A stretch of DNA of 64,000 nt from Endozoicomonas sp. 4G (GCF_023822025.1 NZ_CP082909.1:1664001-1728000), one strand, 5' to 3'; counted from the stretch's first letter, positions 43,425 through 52,318 are shown. Notes: generated by a model not told the origin, from the letters alone. A program made the numbers and translations.

Positions 43425-44909
43425 ATGCAAGATCTCGAAGAGATTTTAGTTTCAAATCAATGTACTTTGAAGGAAGCCCTGCTTTTGCTTGATAAAAGTG
43501 GAGCTTCTGTTTTATTACAGATTAATAAGAAGGGGCAGCTTCGGCGTACAGTGACAGATGGCGATATTCGCAGGTTGCTTTTATCCGGTTATGGAATGGA
43601 AGATACCTTGGAAAAGCTCCCTGATAAAAAACCTGTTACCGTTCCAGCAAGCATTTCTGATCAAGATGCACTTTCTATCATGAATGACCATGGAATTAGC
43701 CAGTTGCCTGCAGTTAATAATGATGGATGCCCTGTTTCGCTGCATTTGAGAAGTGAAATACAGCCTCGAATACTTCTTTCTACTCCACACATGGGAGGCT
43801 TAGAACAAAAATATGTTGAAGAAGCTTTTCTTACAAATTGGGTAGCACCTGTAGGGCCAAATGTTGATGGTTTTGAAAAAGAAATCGCACAGTATGTGAA
43901 GACAGGGCATGCCGCAGCGTTAAGCTCTGGCACGGCTGCCATTCATTTGGCTTTAAGGTTGTTAGACGTTTCTCATGGAGACACTGTTTTTTGTTCTAGT
44001 TTTACTTTCATTGCCAGTGCTAATCCAATTTTATATCAAGGTGCAACACCTGTATTTATTGATTCTGAACCTGATACTTGGAATATGTCTCCTCAAGCTT
44101 TGGAGTGTGCATTTCAAAGAAGTTTAGAAATAGGTAAAAAGCCAAAGGCAGTGATTGTTGTACATCTTTATGGTCAGAGCGCTAAAATGGCAGATATCAT
44201 AGCCATCTGTAATAAATATGATGTACCTGTCGTTGAAGATGCTGCAGAGTCATTAGGTGGTCTTTACAAAGGTCAGCATACTGGAACTTTCGGAAAGTTC
44301 GGTGTGTTTTCATTTAATGGAAATAAAATCATTACCACATCGGGTGGCGGCATGCTGATATCTGACGATCAAGCTATGATCGAGAAGGCAAGGTATCTTT
44401 CTACGCAGGCTAGAATGCCTGAACCCCATTATGAACATACTGAAGTTGGCTACAACTATCGTATGAGTAATGTACTGGCAGGTATTGGGCGGGGTCAATT
44501 ATCAGTCCTTGATAAAAGAGTAACCGCGCGCAGGAAGATTTTTGAGATATATAGAGAGGCTCTAATTGATTTTGAGTGCCTTGACTGGATGCCAGAACCT
44601 GAAGGTGATTTTTCTAATAGATGGTTGACTGCATTAAGTCTAAATCCTAAAAAAACAAATATTTCTCCTGCTTCAATGATTACACAACTGAATGAATTCA
44701 ATATTGAAGCTCGTCATTTATGGAAACCTATGCATTTGCAGCCATTGTTTACTGGGGTGCAATATTTTAAGCATTCTGACATTGATTTTTGCAAAGGTCT
44801 ATTTGCATCTGGCCTGTGCCTCCCATCTGGCTCTAGCATGAATGAGGAACAGATTTATTTTGTTGTTGAAAAAATAAAATATATTCTTAGAAAAAGTCAT
44901 CGAGCATGA
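43425..44909 (+). CDS. Fusion of CBS-pair domain and DegT/PglE-type aminotransferase
   Basis: 494 residues. Residues ~1-115 form a CBS pair (TVTDGDIRRLLLSG; NDHGISQLPAV). Residues ~120-494 are a PLP aminotransferase of the DegT/LegC/PglE type (SSGTAAIHLALRLL; VVEDAAESLGG; FNGNKIITTSGGG with the PLP lysine). It would aminate the 4-keto sugar from the dehydratase at 45214. In Campylobacter the CBS pair is fused to a nucleotidyltransferase (PtmE); here it is fused to the aminotransferase. Confidence 0.85.
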   Translation: MQDLEEILVSNQCTLKEALLLLDKSGASVLLQINKKGQLRRTVTDGDIRRLLLSGYGMEDTLEKLPDKKPVTVPASISDQDALSIMNDHGISQLPAVNNDGCPVSLHLRSEIQPRILLSTPHMGGLEQKYVEEAFLTNWVAPVGPNVDGFEKEIAQYVKTGHAAALSSGTAAIHLALRLLDVSHGDTVFCSSFTFIASANPILYQGATPVFIDSEPDTWNMSPQALECAFQRSLEIGKKPKAVIVVHLYGQSAKMADIIAICNKYDVPVVEDAAESLGGLYKGQHTGTFGKFGVFSFNGNKIITTSGGGMLISDDQAMIEKARYLSTQARMPEPHYEHTEVGYNYRMSNVLAGIGRGQLSVLDKRVTARRKIFEIYREALIDFECLDWMPEPEGDFSNRWLTALSLNPKKTNISPASMITQLNEFNIEARHLWKPMHLQPLFTGVQYFKHSDIDFCKGLFASGLCLPSGSSMNEEQIYFVVEKIKYILRKSHRA

Positions 44910-45011
44910 GACTGTTTAAGATTTTGGAAAAAATTCTAAGGTCGCTGTATTCAGGAAACCGAGTCACCCTAAAGGAAAGTACTGAATTTAGTATGGGTGA
45001 AAGTCTCATGC
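44904..45011. repeat. 108-bp segment bounded by 10-bp inverted repeats
   Basis: GCATGAGACT (44904-44913) and AGTCTCATGC (45002-45011) are perfect inverted copies around a non-coding stretch; the left copy covers the aminotransferase stop codon. No target duplication was found, so it may be a MITE-like element or a regulatory structure. The remaining 200 bp up to the next gene hold nothing recognised. Confidence 0.45.
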
Positions 45012-45213
45012 TGAGCAAAACTACAGACCCTGGATCATAGGATTTACCTCCCAGAGCCCCCAAAATACCCGAACAAGGAAGGCGTTCAAAGGCAGCTATG
45101 ATTTTCATGTGACAAAATAGATTTTTTATGCGTTACTTGTTGATAGAATGTAAAAGCTATCAAAATGATATGATTATTTGATAACTATATTCAGGTTTAT
45201 CTTGTAGGTTTTT

Positions 45214-47244
45214 ATGCGGCAGATATTACTCACACTACCCCGATCAGGCAAACGGTTAATTACTTTACTATTTGATACAGTAGGAATATTACTTTGTCTG
45301 TGGTTAGCTTTTTATATACGTTTGGGAGTGACAGACTCATTATCTCAATATTACCCTGCATTCATTGTTGCCATAGCAGTCACCTTACCTTTCCTGATCA
45401 GAATGGGCCTGTACCGAGCCGTCCTCCGCTACATGGGCTCCGATTCTCTCATAGTAATCTTCAAAGCCTGCTCCTATTCCGCCATCTGTCTAATGCTGGC
45501 CGGATTTGTTTCCGGGCAGGCCCATCTCCCTCGCTCCATCCCTTTCATCTATTGGCTCCTGTTACTGCCAACCATGACCATCTCTCGCTATGTGATCAGG
45601 AGTTGGTTGTTAGAGGAATCCATAGCCGATATTTTTCCTGAGTTTTTTCCCAAAAGGCAGGGACACTCAAACCGCGGTATTCCTGTTGCCATTTATGGCG
45701 CAGGTGCGGCAGGGGTTCAGGTGATGTCTGCTTTGGATAAGGGAATTGAGTACCAGCCAGTCGCTTTTATAGATGACAAAAGAGACAACGCTGGTCGTGC
45801 AATTCAGGGAAGGCGTATTTATCGGCCCATAGCTTTTGAGCAGATGGTCCAGGAAACAGGCGTCCAGGAAGTGTTGCTGGCTATACCCTCAGCGACAAGA
45901 CAAAGGCGGAAAGAGATCGTTCAGGAACTTGAGCAACACGGTCTGCCGATTCGAACCATACCCGCCATGTCTGACCTGGCCAGTGGTCGCATGAAAATGC
46001 AGGAAATTCAGCCTGTTGATATTGGTGATGTGCTCGGCAGGGACGAAGTGGCTCCAAGGCAAGACCTTTTGGAGAAGTGTATTACGGGTAAAGTGGTCAT
46101 GGTGACCGGGGCAGGGGGGTCTATTGGTTCTGAGCTTTGTCGGCAGATCCTTAAGAAGAAGCCTTTGTGCCTGGTTCTTTATGAACACAGTGAATTCAGT
46201 CTCTATTCCGTCGAGCAGGATTTAATCAAGGCGCAAAATCGTTTACATGACTGTAAAGCCGTTCAGATTGCGGCAATACTGGGTTCGGTCAATAATCCGG
46301 ATCGTTTGATTGAAACCATGCGCAGATTTTCTGTGGATACGCTTTATCATGCGGCTGCCTATAAACACGTACCTATCGTTGAGCACAATATCGAAGAAGG
46401 GTTGCGTAACAATACGCTGGGTACACTGTATGCGGCACAGGCAGCCATTGTGACTCAGGTAGAACGTTTTGTACTGATATCGACGGATAAAGCCGTTCGA
46501 CCCACCAATGTTATGGGCGCATCAAAACGTTTGTCAGAAATGGCTTTGCAGGGATTGGCGGATGAAAGCTCAGTGAAGTTGTTTCACTCAGATCAGTTTG
46601 GCGTTGCGCCAGGCACAAAAATACCGGTGAATACCTGTTTTACTATGGTGCGGTTTGGCAATGTACTGGGTTCAAGTGGCTCAGTTATTCCTGTGTTTCG
46701 TGAACAGATTCGAACCGGCGGCCCTGTGACGGTGACTCACCCGGACATTAATCGGTATTTCATGACCATCCCGGAGGCTGCGCTGCTGGTGATTCAGGCC
46801 GGTGCCATGGCTACCGGGGGAGAGGTTTTTGTTTTGGACATGGGGCAGCCTGTCAAAATAGCGAACCTGGCTAAGCGGATGATTAATTTGTCTGGCCTGA
46901 CCCTTAAAGACGAAAGTCATCCTGAAGGGGATATTGAAATTGTTTACACAGGCTTACGTCCCGGTGAAAAGCTCTATGAAGAATTGTTGATAGGCGACAA
47001 TGTGACAGGCACCAGTCATCCAAAAATAAGTATGGCGATGGAACACAAAGAGTTGTGGAACGACTACAGGCTGGCCTTGGAAACTGTGTTTGAGGTAGCC
47101 CGGGAACGACGCTTTAATGATCTGAGAAATCTGCTTGCCAGTTATGTGAATGGCTTTAGTCCGTCGTCTGATGTGGTGGACTGGATGGATCAGTCCATGC
47201 CGGTTGAATCGAAACCTGAGCGTGGGGCTTTGAGTTATCACTGA
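45214..47244 (+). CDS. wbpM: WbpM/PglF-type UDP-sugar 4,6-dehydratase (membrane-anchored)
   Basis: 676 residues. Four N-terminal membrane segments (to ~residue 125) precede a CoA-binding-like Rossmann domain (AIYGAGAAG, 160-167) and the SDR dehydratase domain: TGAGGSIGSE (298-307), STDKAVRPTNVMGASKR (423-439). WbpM/PglF convert UDP-GlcNAc to the 4-keto-6-deoxy sugar feeding bacillosamine-, FucNAc- and legionaminate-type pathways. It is the last large gene of the cluster, and comEA follows further on, as after wbpM in P. aeruginosa. Two shortened copies lie downstream. Confidence 0.93.
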   Translation: MRQILLTLPRSGKRLITLLFDTVGILLCLWLAFYIRLGVTDSLSQYYPAFIVAIAVTLPFLIRMGLYRAVLRYMGSDSLIVIFKACSYSAICLMLAGFVSGQAHLPRSIPFIYWLLLLPTMTISRYVIRSWLLEESIADIFPEFFPKRQGHSNRGIPVAIYGAGAAGVQVMSALDKGIEYQPVAFIDDKRDNAGRAIQGRRIYRPIAFEQMVQETGVQEVLLAIPSATRQRRKEIVQELEQHGLPIRTIPAMSDLASGRMKMQEIQPVDIGDVLGRDEVAPRQDLLEKCITGKVVMVTGAGGSIGSELCRQILKKKPLCLVLYEHSEFSLYSVEQDLIKAQNRLHDCKAVQIAAILGSVNNPDRLIETMRRFSVDTLYHAAAYKHVPIVEHNIEEGLRNNTLGTLYAAQAAIVTQVERFVLISTDKAVRPTNVMGASKRLSEMALQGLADESSVKLFHSDQFGVAPGTKIPVNTCFTMVRFGNVLGSSGSVIPVFREQIRTGGPVTVTHPDINRYFMTIPEAALLVIQAGAMATGGEVFVLDMGQPVKIANLAKRMINLSGLTLKDESHPEGDIEIVYTGLRPGEKLYEELLIGDNVTGTSHPKISMAMEHKELWNDYRLALETVFEVARERRFNDLRNLLASYVNGFSPSSDVVDWMDQSMPVESKPERGALSYH

Positions 47245-47352
47245 TTGTTGTTGTGTTGTGGTTTTGCCTCGTTCGGTGTTTTTCAAGATAGTTTCCGGCT
47301 ACCTGGTTTAATCTCTGCTACTCTATTTCATTCATTTATATTGATTGGAGTT

Positions 47353-47841
47353 ATGCCAGTGAGTGCGAAAGCAAAGCCTCAGCCGACAGAGATTGATCAT
47401 ATGCGCAACACCTTGACTGATGTGGTTCATGCTCTGGGTAATACCCGTGGGGAAATGCACCGAAGGTTTGATCAGCAAGATAAAGAACTAAGTCAATTCA
47501 AAGATCAGGTCAACGAGCAGTTTCATTGGGTCAAAGAGCAGTTTGACCGGCAAGACAAAGAACTGAGTCAATTTAAACATGAGGTCAACGAGCAGTTTCA
47601 TTGGGTCAAAGAGCAGTTTGACCGGCAAGACAAAGAACTGAGTCAATTCAAACATGAGGTCAAAGAGCAGTTTCATGCAGTCAATGAGCGGTTTGACCAG
47701 CAAGAAAAAGAATTTAGTGAATTCAAACATGAGGTCAGAGAGCGGTTTGACCAGCAAGAAAAAGATATTGCTGCACTGAAAGCAGACAATGCGGAAATCA
47801 AAGAAGTCTTAAAGCTCATATTGACCAGACTTCCCAGTTAA
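47353..47841 (+). CDS. Repetitive coiled-coil protein, paralog 1
   Basis: 162 residues from ATG 47353 behind a GGAG site; an in-frame upstream start (47245) would add a hydrophobic stretch overlapping the wbpM gene end. The N-terminal EIDHMRNTLTDVVHALG is shared with the protein at 54235. Then come three 25-residue repeats (DKELSQFKHEVNEQFHWVKEQFDRQ) encoded by 75-bp tandem repeats, and a C-terminal coiled coil ending in LKLILTRLPS. The function is unknown. The gene is followed by a hairpin terminator also found after its paralog. Confidence 0.65.
   Translation: MPVSAKAKPQPTEIDHMRNTLTDVVHALGNTRGEMHRRFDQQDKELSQFKDQVNEQFHWVKEQFDRQDKELSQFKHEVNEQFHWVKEQFDRQDKELSQFKHEVKEQFHAVNERFDQQEKEFSEFKHEVRERFDQQEKDIAALKADNAEIKEVLKLILTRLPS
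47491..47715 (+). repeat. 75-bp intragenic tandem repeats (3 units)
   Basis: Units begin AGTCAATT at 47491, 47566 and 47641. The first two are nearly identical and the third has diverged in its second half. The unit is a multiple of three, so copy number can vary without breaking the frame. Confidence 0.85.
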
Positions 47842-47864
47842 CCGCTGCGTAATGAATAAGGATA

Positions 47865-47886
47865 GATTGCGCCCCGCCGCAATCTT
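47865..47886 (+). terminator. Hairpin terminator after coiled-coil gene 1
   Basis: GATTGCG and CGCAATC arms with a six-base loop, followed by TTAT; the same stem recurs at 54557-54576 after the paralogous gene. Confidence 0.55.
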
Positions 47887-48011
47887 ATAGTGTTGTTCTC
47901 GAGCCTGGTTCAACTCACTCCCATCGGAGTGTCACCAGCCATCTGTATGCATTACCACGGAGAGCGAGGGGCTGTATGGGTGTCAAGGCGCTGCACTTCA
48001 TCTATTCTCAA

Positions 48012-48538
48012 ACTGCGGTATTCCTGTTGCCATTTATGGCGCAGGTGCGGCAGGGGTCCAGGTGATGTCTGCTTTGGATAAGGGGATTGAGTATCAGCCG
48101 GTCGCTTTTATAGATGACAAAAGAGACAACGCCGGTCGTGCAATTCAAGGAAGGCGTATTTACCGGCCCATGGCTTTTGATTTGTCTGGCCTGACGCTTA
48201 AAGACGAAAGTCATCCTGAAGGGGATATTGAGATTGTCTACACAGGTTTACGTCCCGGTGAAAAGCTCTATGAAGAATTGTTGATAGGCGACAATGTGAC
48301 AGGCACCAGCCATCCGAAAATCAGTATGGCGATGGAACACAAAGAGTTGTGGGACGACTACAGGCTGGCCTTAGAAACTGTTTTTGAGGTGGCTCGTGAA
48401 CGGCGCTTTCATGATCTGAGAAATCTGCTTGCCAGTTATGTCAATGGCTTTAGTCCGTCGTCTGATGTGGTGGACTGGATGGATCAGTCCAGGCCGGTTG
48501 AATCGAAACCTGAGCGTGGGGCTTTGAGCTATCACTGA
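48012..48538 (+). pseudogene. Internally deleted partial copy of the wbpM-type dehydratase
   Basis: The sequence is nearly identical to 45668-45839 and then 46887-47244: 1047 bp (349 codons, in frame) are missing from the middle, and the N-terminal membrane part is absent. The deletion removes the whole TGAGGSIG cofactor site and the STDK/MGASK catalytic region, so no dehydratase activity is possible, although a 158-codon frame survives (48062-48538). Confidence 0.88.
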
Positions 48539-48715
48539 TGATTGTTGTACTTTGGTTTTTGCTTAATCTCGTCTAGTTCAGTCTATCCTGAACTTTCTGT
48601 ACTGGATATCTTGATTTTTGATGATTATAGGTAAAACTATTCTTGCTCATAAGCCAAGAAAACAAGGCTTGATTGCGTAGCGTGAGGTTACGAGAAATTA
48701 GCAAGGTAGTACAAT

Positions 48716-49114
48716 GTGATTGAGTTTGTATTGCATAAAAGGCCAGTATCGCTCCAGGTAAAGAGACGAGAAAATCTTCAAGCATGGAAAGACTTTATTT
48801 ATGGGAGGGCCAGGCAGTGTTGGCGTGCCCCACCTCTAACAGAAGATAACAACATACATTTAACAGTCGTTTATTTTTGTAACGAATCACCTGTCGATAT
48901 GGACAATATAATTAAACCTATCCAGGACGCACTTAGTAGTCTTGTATTCGCCGATGATTTGCAAATCACAGACGTAGAAAGCCATCGGCGCTATTTGTCC
49001 GATGGTATTGATGTTACTAATTTGCCATCTATGCTAGCTGAAGCAGCGGCGACAGGTGAAGAAAGTGTATATATTAGAGTTGAACTTGCTAGTGCTCTAG
49101 AGGAATACTTATGA
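48716..49114 (+). CDS. RusA-like Holliday-junction resolvase-fold protein
   Basis: 132 residues, GTG start. VDMDNIIKPIQDALSSLVFADDLQI contains the spaced acidic residues of RusA (DxDN...K...D...DD), which cut four-way junctions in prophage and lambdoid recombination. No phage genes are nearby. It overlaps the next gene by four bases (ATGA), so the two are a coupled pair. The surrounding DNA is a graveyard of wbpM fragments, suggesting the pair was inserted as a mobile unit. Confidence 0.75.
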   Translation: MIEFVLHKRPVSLQVKRRENLQAWKDFIYGRARQCWRAPPLTEDNNIHLTVVYFCNESPVDMDNIIKPIQDALSSLVFADDLQITDVESHRRYLSDGIDVTNLPSMLAEAAATGEESVYIRVELASALEEYL

Positions 49115-49800
49115 AATCTTTTTTTGAACAGTACGAACAAAAAGCAAATGAGCTTGCTAATGAATTGCGCGAGAAAGGATACACTGTAAATTTACAACCT
49201 CAAAGAGAGTCACTACCTTTCACCCTTGAAAATTATCAGCCTGATATTGTTGCCACAAAAGGTGATGAAGGTCTTATCATAGAAATAAAGTCCTCAGCTA
49301 AACGAATCTCTATTGATAAATTCCATAATATTTCAAATGAAATTTCAAAGCACGAAGGGTGGAGGTTCATATTAGTCACCCTTGAGGATGAAGGGGGCGA
49401 TTTATTTTCATACAGTATTGAATCTCTATTCAGTAGAGATGAAATAGATGAGCGCAAAGGAAATGTTGAGCAGCTGATAAAAATAGGCATCCTTGATGCG
49501 GCTCTACTTTATTTATGGAGTACAATGGAAAGTTGCTTAAGGGTTTTAGCTCTGAATACAAAATTACCAGTAGAAAGATTACCGTTTAATAAATTATCTG
49601 ATCACTTGTATTCTAGTGGGGAATTATCTATTGATCAGTATGAGTACTTGAAGCAGATAATAGTATTGAGAAATCAAGCTGCTCATGGTTTTAAAACGGA
49701 AGTTCAAGTCGATCAGTTGAACACAGGGATAAAAATATTAGAAGCTCTTTTGTCAGGATTGCAGTGCAATTATGGAAGTGCTCACAGGGAAAATACTTGA
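49111..49800 (+). CDS. Nuclease-HEPN fusion protein of unknown role
   Basis: 229 residues. Residues ~40-65 (QPDIVATKGDEGLIIEIKSS) fit a PD-(D/E)xK nuclease core: D45, then E58-x-K60. The C-terminal half is helical and contains LRNQAAHGF with R187-x4-H192, the HEPN RNase motif. Combination of a restriction-nuclease-like and a HEPN domain, coupled to a RusA-like gene, is suggestive of a defence or toxin unit, but no known system is matched with certainty. Confidence 0.6.
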   Translation: MKSFFEQYEQKANELANELREKGYTVNLQPQRESLPFTLENYQPDIVATKGDEGLIIEIKSSAKRISIDKFHNISNEISKHEGWRFILVTLEDEGGDLFSYSIESLFSRDEIDERKGNVEQLIKIGILDAALLYLWSTMESCLRVLALNTKLPVERLPFNKLSDHLYSSGELSIDQYEYLKQIIVLRNQAAHGFKTEVQVDQLNTGIKILEALLSGLQCNYGSAHRENT

Positions 49801-49947
49801 AGGAAAGGCGGAAGGAAATGCTGAAAACGCCGGGTTAATTCGGCCATGCCTTTTGAATTGTTCAGGTTCAAAGACTTTCTCCTTGAGATTTTGCAATTGT
49901 TACCGTCAATCCTTTTGGTATTTCATAGTAGTTCAGTTACAGCCGCT

Positions 49948-50082
49948 GACAGGCACCAGCCATCCTGAAATCAGTATGGCGATGGAACACAAAAAATTGT
50001 GGGACGACTACAGGTGGACTGGATAGATCAGTCCAGGCCGGTTGAATCGAAACCTGAGCGCGGCGCTTTGAGCTATTACTGA
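49948..50082 (+). pseudogene. Second, more decayed wbpM 3' remnant
   Basis: 135 bases match the last part of the wbpM-type gene (ACAGGCACCAGCCATCC... through the terminal GCTTTGAGCTATTACTGA), with a further internal deletion joining CTACAGG directly to TGGACTGGAT. Weaker similarity may extend left to about 49826. It has no coding value. Confidence 0.8.
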
Positions 50083-50160
50083 TTATTGCTGCGCTGTGAT
50101 TTTTGCTTAATCTCTGTCTATATTGAATGGCTCATTTTTCAGAAACCATCGGTGAGCCAG

Positions 50161-50709
50161 ATGCAACATGCTATGAAAAATCCACTGTTATCCGTTGATG
50201 CCTATCTTGAGTCTGAAAAGGCCGCTAAATCGAAAAGCGAATACATCAATGGTTATGTCTACGCTATGGTGGGTGGTAGTCGCAGGCATAACTTATTAAC
50301 CGTGTCTCTGGCAACGAGGCTTCACCAGCATCTTTCTGGCACTGGCTGTGATGTTTTTGCGTCTGACATGAAGGTCAGTGCCGGCTCTGATAGCGATCAT
50401 ATTTTCTTTTATCCCGACATCATGGTGTCTTGCGGACATGGCTCTGATGATGATTATGTAGAAGAAAACCCAAAGCTGATTATTGAGATTCTTTCAAAGT
50501 CTACCGAGCAGCATGATCGTTTTGCCAAACTTGAGGCCTATACCCAAATAGCGACTCTGGAGGAATACATGCTGGTTTCTCAATATGAGGTTCTGGTCGA
50601 TCTATACCGGCGGGAAGGAGGTCAATGGTGTACCCAGCGTTATAGGGAAGGAGACACTTTGTACTTACGTTCAGTTGGTCTGGAACTTTCTGTAATGGAT
50701 ATATATTGA
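50161..50709 (+). CDS. Uma2-family (DUF820) endonuclease-like protein
   Basis: 182 residues from ATG 50161 behind GGTGAG; an in-frame ATG at 50173 is also possible. PLLSVDAYLESEKAAKSKSEYINGYVYAMVGGS, the YPDIMVSC aspartate and PKLIIEILSKST (E-x-x...) form the PD-(D/E)xK-like core of the family. The biological role of Uma2 proteins is unsettled; they are common in accessory DNA. Confidence 0.8.
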   Translation: MQHAMKNPLLSVDAYLESEKAAKSKSEYINGYVYAMVGGSRRHNLLTVSLATRLHQHLSGTGCDVFASDMKVSAGSDSDHIFFYPDIMVSCGHGSDDDYVEENPKLIIEILSKSTEQHDRFAKLEAYTQIATLEEYMLVSQYEVLVDLYRREGGQWCTQRYREGDTLYLRSVGLELSVMDIY

Positions 50710-50736
50710 TCGAAATGCTGGCGCAAACCCGTCCCT

Positions 50737-50750
50737 CGTTCCCACGCTGG
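50737..50750. repeat. REP-like fragment
   Basis: CTCGTTCCCACGCTGG matches the left arm of the REP element seen at 8784 and 18142; the right arm is diverged. It lies between the convergent Uma2 and ATPase genes and may end either transcript. Confidence 0.45.
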
Positions 50751-50858
50751 GACCCACAGGGCCTAAAAGCATGGGAGCCAGAGTTTTGCGACAGCCTCCC
50801 CAGCGTCGGAACAAAGGGGATACTTTTTTGTCAGTACGAGTATTAGTCCCCGGTGTTT

Positions 50859-52283
50859 TCAAGATAGTTCTCCGACTACCTGATTTAATTCTCCGAGCAT
50901 GTTTGCCCCCAGGGTATATGCATAAGCAGCACTGGGCTTGTACCGTAAGTCAACACCATCAACGATTTGCTTCCGTGACAGTGTTTTTGTGGTGACTAAG
51001 CCATCATCTAAATTATGCTGTTTAATGAATGCGACAATTCCCTTTAAGTATCTGAAGTCAGAGCATGGTAAATCAGACCATTTTACTTCAACACACCAGT
51101 AGGGTTTTTGAGTGGCAGGGTTTAGCCAGACGATATCAACTTCACCTGCTTTCCAACGAGCGTAGTGCAGGTTTTCTATATCAGCATTATGGAACCACTG
51201 ACTGAAGATGGCTGTTTCTGTCAAGGCTCCCATAGCTTCATGGTTTTCCTCAACAGGGCCAAAAAGAGCTGCTCTCATTGAAGGGTTTGTGAGGTAGACT
51301 TTAAAGGTTGTTGCCCTTTTGAATTTTTTTGCACTGATGTCTACGCGGTGAATAATCTTTATTAGAAAAGCCGCTTCTAAATATTCAATATATTTCTTTA
51401 TGGTGTTTTTTGAAACGCCTGATGATTTTGACAGTGCCTCTAACGTTATTTCATTACCAGTGTTGTAGGCTATGGCATTAAAAAGCTTATTCAGTTCTTG
51501 AACATCATTGATTCCATACAGGCTTGGTAAGTCTCTTAAGAGCACTTTATCAATGATGTCGCTTTTTATGAATCTGGAGCTGTTTTCTTGTATCAATGTT
51601 GAAAATACAGCTTCTGGATAGCCGCCATAGTTCAGATAGTTTACAAACTCTTTGTTGAGCTCTTCTATATCTAAAGCTTCCCAAAACCCATGGTCATAGC
51701 TCATCAGTTTATCTGACTTATTGATAAACGAAAGGTACTCAGCGAATGTTAACGGTGGAAGCAGGAATTCTGTGAATCGACCGGCACCGGACTCACGACT
51801 TTTCAGTTTCAGAGCAGGGGCCGCTGAACCTGTGGCAATATATTTGTGAGATACATAGGAATCAACCAGTGATTTTAAATGAACTTCCCAATTTGGAAGA
51901 TATTGTATCTCATCAAAAATGATATAGAGCTTACTGTCTCTTTTATGCTTAAATTCTTCGCTAAAAAAATTTAAAATTTGTTCAAGCGAAAGACCCGTGT
52001 ATATAGGTGTTTCCAGAGAAACGTAGAGAATGTTGGTCGGGCTTACACCTTCTTCAAGTAACTTTTCAATGGTGTGGTAAACCATAACGGTTTTACCGAC
52101 TCGTCTGGGTCCCATTAAGACGGCAGCCCGGTTTATGGATGATTCCCTGACCAGTTCAAAGAAAGGAGTGAAATAAAACCTCCTGGGATAGCTTTGGTAC
52201 CTGGATTCAACACTGGAGGTTTCCCACCAGGGGTTATCGAAATAGAGGCGCTTTACTATCTCATTGCCAGATATAGTTAACAT
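50859..52283 (-). CDS. AAA ATPase with DUF4143 domain
   Basis: 474 residues. The AAA_14 domain has Walker A GPRRVGKT (58-65) and Walker B YIIFDEIQYL; GSAAPALKLKSRESGAGRF is the sensor region. The C-terminal DUF4143 domain follows (TVFKVYLTNPSMRAALFG; EVDIVWLNP-; WCVEVKWSDL), resembling a PD-(D/E)xK-like fold. Such ATPases are widespread in accessory DNA, with no settled function. A perfect palindrome just upstream suggests autoregulation. Confidence 0.85.
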   Translation of the reverse strand: MLTISGNEIVKRLYFDNPWWETSSVESRYQSYPRRFYFTPFFELVRESSINRAAVLMGPRRVGKTVMVYHTIEKLLEEGVSPTNILYVSLETPIYTGLSLEQILNFFSEEFKHKRDSKLYIIFDEIQYLPNWEVHLKSLVDSYVSHKYIATGSAAPALKLKSRESGAGRFTEFLLPPLTFAEYLSFINKSDKLMSYDHGFWEALDIEELNKEFVNYLNYGGYPEAVFSTLIQENSSRFIKSDIIDKVLLRDLPSLYGINDVQELNKLFNAIAYNTGNEITLEALSKSSGVSKNTIKKYIEYLEAAFLIKIIHRVDISAKKFKRATTFKVYLTNPSMRAALFGPVEENHEAMGALTETAIFSQWFHNADIENLHYARWKAGEVDIVWLNPATQKPYWCVEVKWSDLPCSDFRYLKGIVAFIKQHNLDDGLVTTKTLSRKQIVDGVDLRYKPSAAYAYTLGANMLGELNQVVGELS

Positions 52284-52292
52284 AGGATTTAT

Positions 52293-52318
52293 ATTAAGAT
52301 CAAAAAGTTGATCTTAAT
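52293..52318. promoter_or_regulatory. Palindromic operator candidate upstream of the ATPase gene
   Basis: ATTAAGATCAA, a four-base spacer, then TTGATCTTAAT form a perfect 11-bp inverted repeat ending ten bases from the ATPase start. A third half-site-like TTGATCTTA recurs near 52350. The position over the presumed promoter fits a repressor site. Confidence 0.5.

Noticed and set aside
44887-45108. Minus-strand 73-codon frame before wbpM
   Set aside because: It overlaps the aminotransferase end and the inverted-repeat segment; no signal of a real gene.
47491-47715. Regular repeats considered as a CRISPR array
   Set aside because: The units are contiguous 75-bp coding repeats without spacers, keeping one reading frame.
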